Part shown: positions 9,169 to 17,297 of the stretch, piece by piece
How the letters are laid out: each line of letters begins with the position of its first letter
Numbering within the stretch: the first letter of the stretch is position 1
DNA from: Brevundimonas sp.
GTDB lineage: Bacteria; Pseudomonadota; Alphaproteobacteria; Caulobacterales; Caulobacteraceae
Direction of reading: 5' to 3'
Length of the DNA stretch: 64,000 nt
Assembly: GCF_013912065.1 (NCBI RefSeq)
Contig: NZ_JACESA010000011.1
Location: 1-64,000 of the forward strand
Notes under the pieces: generated by a model
The model's database searches: none
Told to the model about the DNA's origin: nothing
What the model saw: the letters and a program-made list of their open reading frames with translations, nothing else
Program-made: the position numbers and the translations under genes

Positions 9169-9815
9169 CGTCGCACCGCCCGATACAGAGAGATGGATCC
9201 GGTGGCGGTCGGGATGACATCGAGCACTTGAACCTGTGTGAAGCCGGCCTCGGCCATCAGCGTAGGCAGAACGCCGTCGGCGTTCGGTTGGGTGTTTTCG
9301 TAGCCGTCCAGAGACTGCACCAGGCGGAAGAGCACGCGCATCGCACCCGACTGGCGGCCGTAGTCCGCGACATGCAGCGTTCCGCCCGGCTTGAGCGCCC
9401 GCAGGCTCGCGGCGAGGCCCGCTCGCTTCTCGGCCATGGGCAGCTGATGGAAGACCAAGCTGGAGACCACCTTGTCGGCGGCGTCCTCGCCCAGGAGCGC
9501 CGCCACATCGCGCGAAAACCCCTGGATGAAACGGACGGCCTGACCTGCAGCGGCCGTCTTCGTCTCGGCCCGCCTGAGGATGTCGCCGTCGGGATCGAGG
9601 CCGAAGATGCGCGCGTCCGGCGCCCGGTTCGCCATGGCGATCGCGAATGAGCCGGTTCCACATCCAAGATCGATGATCGTCTCGCCAGGGGACGGAGCCA
9701 CCTGTTCGAGAAGGCGGCTCCGCCACAGCGGTTCCCGGGTCAAAAGCGCGATGGCCGGATCATACAGCCCGCTCAGGGCTGTATGGCCGAGCGCGGGGGT
9801 GAAGTTCGCGGTCAC
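9165..9815 (-). CDS. SAM-dependent methyltransferase in the metal operon
   Basis: This 216-residue class I methyltransferase starts at GTG 9815, overlapping the stop of the upstream CDF gene as GTGA; the longer frame upstream only runs through that gene. Motif I is IIDLGCGTGSF (residues 47-57), followed by an acidic residue in GLDPDGD and a late motif LKPGGTLHVADYG. The best general match is the ubiquinone/menaquinone or arsenite methyltransferase type of fold, but the Cys residues needed for arsenite methylation are absent. The substrate is unknown. Coupling to efflux genes suggests a role in metal stress, which is inference. Confidence 0.85.
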   Translation of the reverse strand: MTANFTPALGHTALSGLYDPAIALLTREPLWRSRLLEQVAPSPGETIIDLGCGTGSFAIAMANRAPDARIFGLDPDGDILRRAETKTAAAGQAVRFIQGFSRDVAALLGEDAADKVVSSLVFHQLPMAEKRAGLAASLRALKPGGTLHVADYGRQSGAMRVLFRLVQSLDGYENTQPNADGVLPTLMAEAGFTQVQVLDVIPTATGSISLYRAVRR

Positions 9816-10462
9816 GCGGCGGCCTTCAGTTCTTCGCGGGACTGACGAATGATCGACCAGCCGGATTGCAGGAAGACCACCGCCAGGATCGCGCCGGCGA
9901 TCAGGTCGGGCCAGCGAGAGGCGGTCAACCAGACGGCCACGCCCGTGGCCGCGACCACCAGGCTCTGGATCAGGTCGTTGCGCGTGCACAGCCAGACCGA
10001 ACGGACATTGGCGTCGCCTTCGCGATGGCGGACCAGCAGCAGCGCGGCCAGGGCGTTGGCGAAAAAGCCCAGGGCGCCCAGGCCGGTGATGACGACGCCT
10101 TCCGGGGGCGCCCCCGAGGTCGCCCGCCAGATCGCGTAGCCAAGGATGAACAGCGCCAGCGCCGCGAGGCTGGCGCCCTTGATGATGGCGGCCCCGGATC
10201 TCACGGCGACCGAGCGCCCGATCACGGCCAGGCTGATGCCGTAGGTGGCGGCGTCGGCCAGGAAGTCGAGGGCGTTGGCACCCAGCGAGGCCGAGCCCTG
10301 CAGGGCCGCGCCGCCGGCGATGGCCAGGAAGGCGGCGCCGTTGATAGCGATCACCGCCATCAGGATGCGGCGATAGGCCGGCGTGGCGCCGTCGAACTTG
10401 ACGGCCGCGCCGCAGCCGCAGCCGGCGGCCGCCGGTTCGGGGGACGAGAGGGAGTCAGTCAT
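9812..10462 (-). CDS. CDF-like cation transporter, first gene of the czc operon
   Basis: The 216-residue protein has six membrane segments and a CDF-type site: Asp66 and Asp70 in helix 2 (LDFLAD) and Asn-Asp in helix 5 (RNDLIQ). The N-terminus holds a small Cys motif, GCGCG (Cys15, Cys17), before the first helix. I start at ATG 10462 because an AAGG sequence stands just before it; a longer frame begins at 10492 inside the promoter region. It is the first gene after the MerR-type promoter at 10484-10514 and opens a minus-strand operon that ends at 2438. Confidence 0.85.
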   Translation of the reverse strand: MTDSLSSPEPAAAGCGCGAAVKFDGATPAYRRILMAVIAINGAAFLAIAGGAALQGSASLGANALDFLADAATYGISLAVIGRSVAVRSGAAIIKGASLAALALFILGYAIWRATSGAPPEGVVITGLGALGFFANALAALLLVRHREGDANVRSVWLCTRNDLIQSLVVAATGVAVWLTASRWPDLIAGAILAVVFLQSGWSIIRQSREELKAAA

Positions 10463-10483
10463 CGAAGTCCGCCTTTCACCACG

Positions 10484-10514
10484 AGAATGCATCCTCCAGT
10501 CGCTCGAGGATCAA
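10484..10514 (-). promoter_or_regulatory. MerR-type promoter/operator of the czc operon
   Basis: Read on the minus strand: -35 TTGATC (10514-10509), a 19-bp spacer, -10 CATTCT (10489-10484). A 17-bp dyad CCTCGAG-CGA-CTGGAGG (10509-10493), with one mismatched pair, fills the spacer. A 19-bp spacer with a central dyad is the hallmark of promoters twisted open by MerR-family activators. It lies 22 bp before the CDF start codon. Confidence 0.75.
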
Positions 10515-10564
10515 GAACAAAAATGGATGCCTCGCCCAAAAAGACGCGGTTTGGCGGAACCGAC

Positions 10565-10595
10565 TTGATCCTCTAGTAGCTAGAGGACGCACAAT
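10565..10595 (+). promoter_or_regulatory. MerR-type promoter/operator of lspA-MAPEG-merR
   Basis: TTGATC (10565-10570), a 19-bp spacer and CACAAT (10590-10595). The 17-bp dyad CCTCTAG-TAG-CTAGAGG (10570-10586) is perfect. The architecture is the same as in the divergent promoter at 10484-10514 and resembles cadR and pbr promoters. An AGGAGG ribosome site for lspA follows at about 10609. Confidence 0.8.
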
Positions 10596-10619
10596 CGGAC
10601 GAAATCCACAGGAGGCCTC

Positions 10620-11144
10620 ATGATCACGATGCACCCGTCGCGACGCGGTCCCAGCCGCATGCGGGCGATCGCCTTCTCGTTCTTCATGCTGATCGCCGCT
10701 CTGGATCAGGCCGCCAAGGCCGCGGCTCGCGCCCGACTCGAGAGCCCGGTGGACCTCACGCCGTTCCTCGCGCTGCGTTTGGGATTCAATCCCGGCGTCA
10801 CCTTTGGCCTGTTCGCAGACTCGGGCGCGGTGGGACGATGGGCCCTGAGCGCCGTGGCATTCCTGATCATCGGCGTCCTGCTGACCTGGATCTGGCGTAC
10901 GCGAAGCGCCGTCACGGCGGTCGCGGCGAGCCTCATCGCCGGTGGAGCGCTCGGGAACCTGCTCGATCGTCTGCGCTCCGGCGCGGTGACGGATTTCATC
11001 GATCTTCATTGGGGCGACGCGCACTGGCCGACCTTCAACCTCGCCGATGCGGCCATTGTTTGCGGCGTGGCGCTGCTCCTCCTGACCGTCCGGGGCTCGG
11101 ACGGCCGCCCGGCGACGTCGACCCTGGGACGGGCGGCGCGATGA
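10620..11144 (+). CDS. lspA: Accessory signal peptidase II (LspA)
   Basis: The 174-residue four-helix membrane aspartyl protease cleaves lipoprotein signal peptides. The catalytic blocks are present: GNLLDRL...GAVTDFIDLHW with Asp125, and FNLADAAIV with Asp143, numbered almost as in Pseudomonas LspA (124 and 143). AGGAGG precedes the ATG. An lspA copy inside a metal locus is known from the lead-resistance pbr operon, where pbrC is a signal peptidase II. This is therefore probably an island copy beside the chromosomal one, driven by the MerR-type promoter at 10565-10595. Confidence 0.92.
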   Translation: MITMHPSRRGPSRMRAIAFSFFMLIAALDQAAKAAARARLESPVDLTPFLALRLGFNPGVTFGLFADSGAVGRWALSAVAFLIIGVLLTWIWRTRSAVTAVAASLIAGGALGNLLDRLRSGAVTDFIDLHWGDAHWPTFNLADAAIVCGVALLLLTVRGSDGRPATSTLGRAAR

Positions 11145-11683
11145 CCTTTTCCGCCGAACAGAAGGCGATCGCCGTCCGTTCGGGGTTGGCGATTCTCATC
11201 ACCGCTGCGGCGGTGGCGTCAGCTTGGCTATGGCTTTCGCCACGTCTCCTGGGCGCCGCGCCGGACATGGCGACAGCTGATCGGCTGGCCTACGCCCTGA
11301 AGGCGGACCTCCTCGTTTTCCTGTGGCTCGCCGGTTGTTTGAGGGCCGTGGCGAGCATCCGGTTCCGGTCCGACGCCGACCGGCCGGGTTCCGCCTATGC
11401 GGCGCCCAGCTCGAGGCTCGCCGTGCCTGCCGCCGTGCTTCAGAACACCCTGGAGCAGACGGTCCTGGCGGTGGGCGCCCACCTGGTGCTCGCCACCGTG
11501 CTGCGCGGCGAGGAGATGGTCGTGCTGCCGGTGCTGGTCGCCCTCTATCTGATCGGCCGCGTGTTGTTCGCCCACGGTTATGCCCGGGGCGCGGCGGCCA
11601 GGGCCTTCGGCATGGCCCTTACCGGCGCTTCCACGATCGCCGCCTTCGGCGCCGCCATCGTCCTCATGGGGCTGGGCCGATGA
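11141..11683 (+). CDS. MAPEG family membrane protein
   Basis: The 180-residue protein has about four hydrophobic segments and MAPEG-like blocks: LQNTLEQTVLAVGAHL near residue 105 and GRVLFAHGYARG near 140. MAPEG proteins include microsomal glutathione transferases; bacterial members are mostly of unknown role. The ATG overlaps the lspA stop codon as ATGA, so the two are translated together. Position between lspA and merR places it in the metal-induced unit. A glutathione-linked role is only a family-level guess. Confidence 0.78.
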   Translation: MTFSAEQKAIAVRSGLAILITAAAVASAWLWLSPRLLGAAPDMATADRLAYALKADLLVFLWLAGCLRAVASIRFRSDADRPGSAYAAPSSRLAVPAAVLQNTLEQTVLAVGAHLVLATVLRGEEMVVLPVLVALYLIGRVLFAHGYARGAAARAFGMALTGASTIAAFGAAIVLMGLGR

Positions 11684-11737
11684 TCCTTTTCCGTCCTGCG
11701 CCTGCCGCCCTTCAGCCCGCTGCTGCGAGATGATGCG

Positions 11738-12172
11738 ATGACCCTGCCCTCCCCGGCCTCGTCCGGCCTGCGCCCTATCGGCAAGCTCGCCGCGGCCACC
11801 GGCGTCAAGGTCCCGACCATCCGCTTCTACGAGGAGATCGGCCTGCTTCCCGCCGCCCCGCGCACCGCCAGCGACCGGCGGATGTATGACGACGCGGCGG
11901 AACGCCGCCTGTCGTTCATTCGGCATGCACGGCAATTGGGCTTCGATCTGGACTCGATCCGCTCCCTGCTGGATCTGTCCGATCACCCTGATCGGCCCTG
12001 CGCCGAAGCCAGCATCCTCGCCGAACGTCATCTGGCGGAGGTGACGCATAAGATCGCCCGACTCCGGGCCCTGCAACGCGAGCTTTCGCGGATGACGGCG
12101 GAATGTGCCGGCGGCCGCGTGTCCGCCTGCAAGGTGATCGAAGCCCTGCACGATCCCTCGGCGCCGGTTTGA
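11738..12172 (+). CDS. MerR family metal sensor (CadR/PbrR type)
   Basis: The 144-residue regulator has a winged-helix head (about 12-80, with IGKLAAATGV and TIRFYEEIGLLP), a long dimer helix (about 90-122) and a metal loop. Cys88, Cys123 and Cys131 are spaced 35 and 8 apart. CadR has Cys77, Cys112 and Cys119 (35 and 7), and PbrR is similar, so Cd, Pb or Zn sensing is likely. It should bind the two dyads at 10493-10509 and 10570-10586, activating both its own unit and the czc operon. The metal cannot be decided from sequence alone. Confidence 0.9.
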   Translation: MTLPSPASSGLRPIGKLAAATGVKVPTIRFYEEIGLLPAAPRTASDRRMYDDAAERRLSFIRHARQLGFDLDSIRSLLDLSDHPDRPCAEASILAERHLAEVTHKIARLRALQRELSRMTAECAGGRVSACKVIEALHDPSAPV

Positions 12173-12335
12173 AGACGAACCCGACCCGGGTTTGCACCGC
12201 TCCTCGGCCTCGCCGTGCAGGTCGGCGCTGAAGGTCAGAACGGGCCCGGGATGATGCAGGAGCCATTGGGTCACCGCGACGTTTTGAGTAATCCCGCGGC
12301 CCTCGTCGCGCTCCCTTCGTCCATGGAGGACTTCG

Positions 12336-13595
12336 ATGGCGCATCGATCGACACAGCGACACGCCGATCAGACGTTCGCCCTTTTGACGGACCCGTACAG
12401 GCGCATCTCCCGCCTGTTCGAGCAGGCCGGCGCGGACGCAATCGAGACCCGTCTGGCGCTGAAGGAGACGGCCTGTCTGAGAGGGCGCGAAGCGGCCCAG
12501 GTCTTCTACGACGAGACCCGCATCTCGCGCGCGGGCGCCATGCCGGCGCCTGTCCGACGCACACTGCTCGGCGAAGGCGGCGTCCAGGGCCTGGATGGCG
12601 AAGCGCACCGCGCCCGCAAACGCGTGTTCATGGCTCTTATGTCGCCGGAACGGATCGCGCGGCTGGGCGACCTGTTCGAGGCGGAATGGCGACGCGCGGC
12701 CGTTGAATGGGCTGGCCAGGAAGAGATCGTGCTGTACGACGCCCTGCAGCCGGTGCTCACCCGCGCCGTCTGCCGCTGGGCGGGGGTGCCGCTGAATCCC
12801 GACGACGAAGCGAAACGGGTCAGTCACCTCAGGGCGCTGTTTGACGCGGCAGGATCGCGGGGGCCTCGCCACCTGTGGTCGAGGTACGCGCGGCGACGCG
12901 TCGACGCCTGGCTGGCCTCGATCATCGAGGGCATTCGCGCCGGACGACTGGCGCCGGATCCAGACACCGCCGCCTACGCCTGGGCCTGGGCGAGCGCGGA
13001 TGATGGCGAACCGTTGGCGGCCCGGACGGCGGCGGTCGAACTGGCCAATGTGCTGAGGCCGACCGTGGCGACCTCGGTCTATATCGTGTTTGTGGCGCAC
13101 GCGATGCAGGCGCACCCCGCGGCGGCCCGTCTGGCCACCGCGGACGCCGGCCGCCGCCGCGCCTTCGTTCAGGAGGTGCGACGCCTTTATCCGTTTTTCC
13201 CGGCGGTGATCGGGCGTGTGCGCGCGCCGTTTCGCTGGCGCAACCTTGACTTCCCGGTGGGTCGGCAGGTGATCCTCGATCTCTATGGCTCCAATCACGA
13301 TCCTGCCGTCTGGACCGATCCCGACGAATTCCGGCCAGAGCGTTTCATCGACGGCTCCGGGGACGCGTTCGGCCTGATTCCCCAAGGCGGCGGGAACGCC
13401 CTGACCGGTCACCGTTGTCCCGGCGAAAGCATCGTCGTCGAATTGATGGAGCGGGCCCTCGGCTTGCTCGCCGGCCTGAACTACCGGCTGCCGGCTCAGG
13501 ATCTGGAGATCGACTTCCGCCGCCTTCCGGCCCTCCCCAGGAGCGGGTTCCGAATGATGACGCGTCGGACTTCCCCGCGTGAGGGCGGCGCCTGA
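12336..13595 (+). CDS. Cytochrome P450, CYP152-type fatty-acid peroxygenase
   Basis: The 419-residue P450 has its heme ligand at Cys361 in GHRCPGE and an ExxR helix in EVRRLYPFFP. The I-helix lacks the usual acid-alcohol pair and reads NVLRPTVATS, with Arg241-Pro242. This matches Arg242-Pro243 of Bacillus CYP152A1, where the fatty-acid carboxylate binds this Arg and H2O2 serves as oxidant. Overall length also fits (417 in CYP152A1, Cys363). The enzyme likely hydroxylates or decarboxylates fatty acids with peroxide and needs no reductase. A role in oxidative or membrane stress under metals is inference. Confidence 0.9.
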   Translation: MAHRSTQRHADQTFALLTDPYRRISRLFEQAGADAIETRLALKETACLRGREAAQVFYDETRISRAGAMPAPVRRTLLGEGGVQGLDGEAHRARKRVFMALMSPERIARLGDLFEAEWRRAAVEWAGQEEIVLYDALQPVLTRAVCRWAGVPLNPDDEAKRVSHLRALFDAAGSRGPRHLWSRYARRRVDAWLASIIEGIRAGRLAPDPDTAAYAWAWASADDGEPLAARTAAVELANVLRPTVATSVYIVFVAHAMQAHPAAARLATADAGRRRAFVQEVRRLYPFFPAVIGRVRAPFRWRNLDFPVGRQVILDLYGSNHDPAVWTDPDEFRPERFIDGSGDAFGLIPQGGGNALTGHRCPGESIVVELMERALGLLAGLNYRLPAQDLEIDFRRLPALPRSGFRMMTRRTSPREGGA

Positions 13596-13658
13596 TGTTT
13601 GCTCATGCGGGTGGCCGGCGCCTTCGTCCCTCTTTCACTTACAGCGAAGGCTGACGCG

Positions 13659-15068
13659 ATGGCTTCGATGACATCCTATGACCTGGTGATAATCGGCGGC
13701 GGGCCGGGCGGGTACCCCTGCGCCATCCGGGCGAGCCAGCTCGGCATGTCGGTGGCGGTTATCGACGACCGGGAACTCCTCGGTGGAACCTGCCTGAACA
13801 TCGGGTGCATTCCGTCAAAGGCGCTGCTGCAGGCCACAGAGCGGCTGGAGATGGCCCGCAATCTCGAGGCTTTCGGCGTCTTGGTCGACAATGTGCGGGC
13901 CGACCTTGCCGGCGTCATGCGGCACAAGGCCAGGGTCGTGACGGAGCTTGGTGAAGGGGTCGCCTACCTCCTGCGCAAGAACAAGGTCACCCGCCTGCAG
14001 GGCCGCGGCCGGCTGCTGTCGCGCGACCGTGTGGAAGTGAGCGCCCCGGACGGCAGCTTCGAGGTGCAGGCCCGCAAGGCGATCGTGCTCGCCAGCGGAT
14101 CGAAAGCGGCGACGTTGCCGGACCTGCCCATCGACGAGCAGCGGATCGTCACCTCGGCGGGCGCCCTCAGCCTGACGGCGGCGCCGCGCCATCTGGCGGT
14201 GATCGGCGGCGGCTATGTCGGACTGGAGCTGGGCTCCGTCTGGCGCCGTCTCGGCAGCGAGGTCACGGTCGTCGAGGTGCTCGACCGGATCGCGTCCGGC
14301 GTTGATTCAGAGATGTCGACGGCGCTGCACAAGGTGCTCGAGGCCCAGGGCTTCCAGTTCTGCCTGGCGCACAAGGTGGTCGGATCGCGAATGGAGGCGG
14401 ACGACGTCGTCCTTGAGGTCGAGCCCATGGGAGACGGCGCGCGAGGAACCATCAAGGCCGATGTCGTGCTCGTGTCCATTGGCCGACGTCCCGCCACCGA
14501 CGGACTCGATCTGGAGACGGTCGGCATCAAGCCGGACCCAAGGGGCTATATTCCGGTCGACGACGGCTTTCGAACCAGCGCCGAAGGGGTCTACGCCATC
14601 GGCGATGTCATCGGCGGCGCCATGCTGGCCCACAAGGCGGAGGAAGAAGGGATCGCCCTTGCCGAGCGCCTTGCCGGCGCCGCGGGCCATGTCGACTACG
14701 GAACGATCCCGGCCGTCGTCTACACCTGGCCGGAACTGGCCTCAGTCGGGCGCACCGAGGACGACCTCAAGGCGGCCGGCGTGGCCTATCGCGTCGGGCT
14801 CTTTCCGTTCTCGGCAAACGCCATGGCCAAGGCGCGGTTGGAGAAGAACGGGCTGGTCAAGGTGTTGGCGGACGCCAGCACGGACAGAATTCTCGGCGTG
14901 CACATCCTAGGGCCGGACGCGGGCAGCCTGATCCATGAAGCGGTCGCCGTCATGCAATTCGGCGCGGCGGCCGAAGACGTGGCGCGGACGAGCCATGCGC
15001 ATCCGACGCTTCCGGAAGCCTTGCGCGAGGCATGCCTGGCTGTGGCCGACCGCACGATCCACCTTTAA
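13659..15068 (+). CDS. lpdA: Dihydrolipoamide dehydrogenase (stand-alone copy)
   Basis: The 469-residue flavoprotein is the E3 type that reoxidises dihydrolipoamide with NAD. It has an FAD motif (VIIGGGPGGYPCA), the redox disulfide in GGTCLNIGCIPSK, a second Rossmann motif (AVIGGGYVGLELG) and the C-terminal catalytic HAHPTLPE. It lacks the C-terminal Cys pair and the N-terminal domain of mercuric reductase. I start at ATG 13659 after a GAAGG sequence; an upstream in-frame start only adds non-conserved residues. No E1 or E2 genes are nearby, so it is probably an extra copy carried by the island. Confidence 0.9.
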   Translation: MASMTSYDLVIIGGGPGGYPCAIRASQLGMSVAVIDDRELLGGTCLNIGCIPSKALLQATERLEMARNLEAFGVLVDNVRADLAGVMRHKARVVTELGEGVAYLLRKNKVTRLQGRGRLLSRDRVEVSAPDGSFEVQARKAIVLASGSKAATLPDLPIDEQRIVTSAGALSLTAAPRHLAVIGGGYVGLELGSVWRRLGSEVTVVEVLDRIASGVDSEMSTALHKVLEAQGFQFCLAHKVVGSRMEADDVVLEVEPMGDGARGTIKADVVLVSIGRRPATDGLDLETVGIKPDPRGYIPVDDGFRTSAEGVYAIGDVIGGAMLAHKAEEEGIALAERLAGAAGHVDYGTIPAVVYTWPELASVGRTEDDLKAAGVAYRVGLFPFSANAMAKARLEKNGLVKVLADASTDRILGVHILGPDAGSLIHEAVAVMQFGAAAEDVARTSHAHPTLPEALREACLAVADRTIHL

Positions 15069-15231
15069 CGACCGCCCGTTGCGTGGCTGCCCGGGCTGGC
15101 CGCGCGGCGCCGAGGCGTCCCGGCGGGCGTAGGGGACCCGTAGCCGCCTACGAGCCCGGCCGCGTCGCGAGTAAAGCGCGACAGCGTCGCCGCCTGAATG
15201 CTAATGCGAGCCGTTCACATCTGGATTGACC

Positions 15232-17163
15232 ATGCGTCCTCTGCTCCGTCTGCTTGCCCTGCTGTTCGCCCTGGGGCTGGCCGCGCCCGCCCTGACCCAG
15301 ACGCCGTCCGCCTCCGAGGCCCAGGTCGCCTGGCGGCTGCTCGACTATGTAGCGGTCGACTACGCCGGCGCGGTGGCCGACGGTCAGGTGACCAATCCGG
15401 CCGAATACGGGGAGATGATTGAGTTCGGCGGCCAGATCCGGACCCGCCTGGACGCCCTGCCGCCGAATCCGGCCAAGGCCGGTCTGGTCCGCGACGCCGA
15501 GGCCCTGCAGGCGGCCATCAGGGACAAGGCGGATCGGCGCGTCGTTGGCGACCGGGCCAAGGCGCTCGCCGGCGCGGTGCTGACGGCCTATCCGAGCCCG
15601 CTGGCGCCTTCGTTCCCGCCTGATCTGGCCCGCGGCGCGACGCTCTATGCCGAGCAATGCTCGGTCTGCCATGGCGTGACCGGACGCGCCGACGGCCCGG
15701 GCGCCGAGGGGCTTGATCCGCCCGCGATCGCCTTCGCGGATGTGGAGCGCACCCGTCAGCGCAGCGTGTTCGGCCTCTACCAGGTCATCGATCAGGGGCT
15801 GGAGGGCACGGCGATGGCCAGCTTCGCCCATCTGCCGGCCGAGGACCGCTGGGCCCTGGCCTTCTACGTGGGCCGGTTCGCCTTCACCGACGCCGAAGCC
15901 GCCGAAGGTCGACGCCTCTGGGAGAGCGACCCGGCGATCCGCGCCGTCTTCCCGGACCTGGCCGCCCTCACCCAGGCGACGCCGGCCGAGCTGGCGACAA
16001 GGATCGGCGAGACGAAGGCACGGGCGGTCACGGCCTACCTGCGCCGCCACCCGGAGGCGACGGTCCGCGCCGAGGGATCGACCCTGTCCCTGGCCCGGAC
16101 GCGACTGGCCGAAAGCGAGGCCGCCTATCGCCGGGGCGATCGCAGGGCCGCGACCGACCTGGCCCTGTCGGCCTATCTCGACGGCGTCGAACCGATGGAG
16201 CCGGCGCTGGGCGCCCGCGACGGCGCCTTGCTGCGGCGGGTCGAGACGGCCATGACCGACCTGCGCGTCTCGATCAGCAGGGGCGCGCCGGTCCAGGAGG
16301 TCGCGGACCGGGTCGCCCGCGCGAACGCCCTGCTGGACACGGCCGAACGCGCACTCGCGCCCCAGGAGGCGGACAATCTCGCCAGCTTCCTCGGCGCCTT
16401 CACCATCCTGCTGCGCGAAGGTCTGGAAGCCATCCTCATCGTGGTGGCGATGATCGCCTTCCTCAGGAAGGCCGAACGTCCCGAGGTGCTTCGTTACGTT
16501 CACGGCGGCTGGGTGGCCGCGCTGGTCGCCGGCGGCGCCACCTGGGCGGCCGCGACCTTCTTCATCTCCATCAGCGGCGCCAGCCGGGAGCTGACCGAAG
16601 GGTTCGGCTCGCTTCTGGCGGCCATCGTGCTCGTCTCGGTCGGCATCTGGATGCACGGCAAGTCGCACGCGGACGCGTGGCAGACCTATATCCGCGACAA
16701 GCTCTCCCATGCCCTGTCGAAGCGGTCGGCCTGGTTCCTGTTCCTGCTGGCCTTCGTCGTCGTCTACCGCGAGGTGTTCGAGACCATCCTGTTCTATGCG
16801 GCGATCTGGAGCCAGGGCGGCCATCTCGGCATGCTGGCCGGCGCCCTTACGGCGGTGGCCATCCTGGCCGTGGTGGCCTGGGCCTTGCTGGCCTACAGCA
16901 AGCGCCTCCCGATCGGCCGGTTCTTCTCCCTGAGCTCGATCCTCATGGCCATCCTGTCGGTCGTCCTCGTCGGCAAGGGGGTGGCGGCGCTGCAGGAGGC
17001 GGGCTGGCTCGATGTCCATCCGCTGGCGTGGGTCCCCCGCATCGAGAGCCTCGGTCTTTATCCGACGATCGAGGGCGTCGCCGTTCAGCTTCTGACGATC
17101 GTCATCCTCGTGGTCGGCTTCTCCCGGCATGCGGCGCCGAGGGGCGCGCGCCCAGCCTCTTGA
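15232..17163 (+). CDS. Cytochrome c-FTR1 iron permease fusion
   Basis: The 643-residue protein has a signal peptide (1-22), a helical periplasmic region, a cytochrome c domain with CSVCH at 143-147 (probable Met ligand in GTAMASF, about 195) and an FTR1 permease domain from about residue 385. FTR1 motifs REGLE (395-399) and REVFE (513-517) are intact. FTR1 permeases import ferric iron made by oxidation of ferrous iron at the same site; a fused cytochrome c could take up the electron. Such fusions are known in bacteria. ATG 15232 is used; a TTG two codons earlier is also possible. Confidence 0.9.
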   Translation: MRPLLRLLALLFALGLAAPALTQTPSASEAQVAWRLLDYVAVDYAGAVADGQVTNPAEYGEMIEFGGQIRTRLDALPPNPAKAGLVRDAEALQAAIRDKADRRVVGDRAKALAGAVLTAYPSPLAPSFPPDLARGATLYAEQCSVCHGVTGRADGPGAEGLDPPAIAFADVERTRQRSVFGLYQVIDQGLEGTAMASFAHLPAEDRWALAFYVGRFAFTDAEAAEGRRLWESDPAIRAVFPDLAALTQATPAELATRIGETKARAVTAYLRRHPEATVRAEGSTLSLARTRLAESEAAYRRGDRRAATDLALSAYLDGVEPMEPALGARDGALLRRVETAMTDLRVSISRGAPVQEVADRVARANALLDTAERALAPQEADNLASFLGAFTILLREGLEAILIVVAMIAFLRKAERPEVLRYVHGGWVAALVAGGATWAAATFFISISGASRELTEGFGSLLAAIVLVSVGIWMHGKSHADAWQTYIRDKLSHALSKRSAWFLFLLAFVVVYREVFETILFYAAIWSQGGHLGMLAGALTAVAILAVVAWALLAYSKRLPIGRFFSLSSILMAILSVVLVGKGVAALQEAGWLDVHPLAWVPRIESLGLYPTIEGVAVQLLTIVILVVGFSRHAAPRGARPAS

Positions 17164-17297
17164 GCGGGCGTCTCCGTCTGAGGCCCCAACTTCGGCCGGG
17201 CGGGGTTTCGGAGCCGCTCGGGCGCCGATAGCCGCGCAGTCCGCGGATACCCAAGGTGCGGGGGCCGCAGCCGATAGCGTGTGAAACCACCCCTGTT

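Noticed and set aside
9990-10492. Upstream extension of the methyltransferase or CDF frame
   Set aside because: The extra residues run through the upstream gene or promoter and are not conserved in style; GTG 9815 and ATG 10462 fit overlaps and ribosome sites.
13659-15068. Mercuric reductase (MerA) as identity of the flavoprotein
   Set aside because: The active site GGTCLNIGCIPSK and C-terminus fit lipoamide dehydrogenase; the C-terminal Cys pair and N-terminal metal domain of MerA are absent, and no other mer gene was seen.
15148-17130. 660-residue open frame on the minus strand opposite the FTR1 fusion
   Set aside because: It is rich in Asp, Gly, Arg and Gln without domains, as expected from the complement of GC-rich coding sequence; the plus-strand protein has clear motifs.
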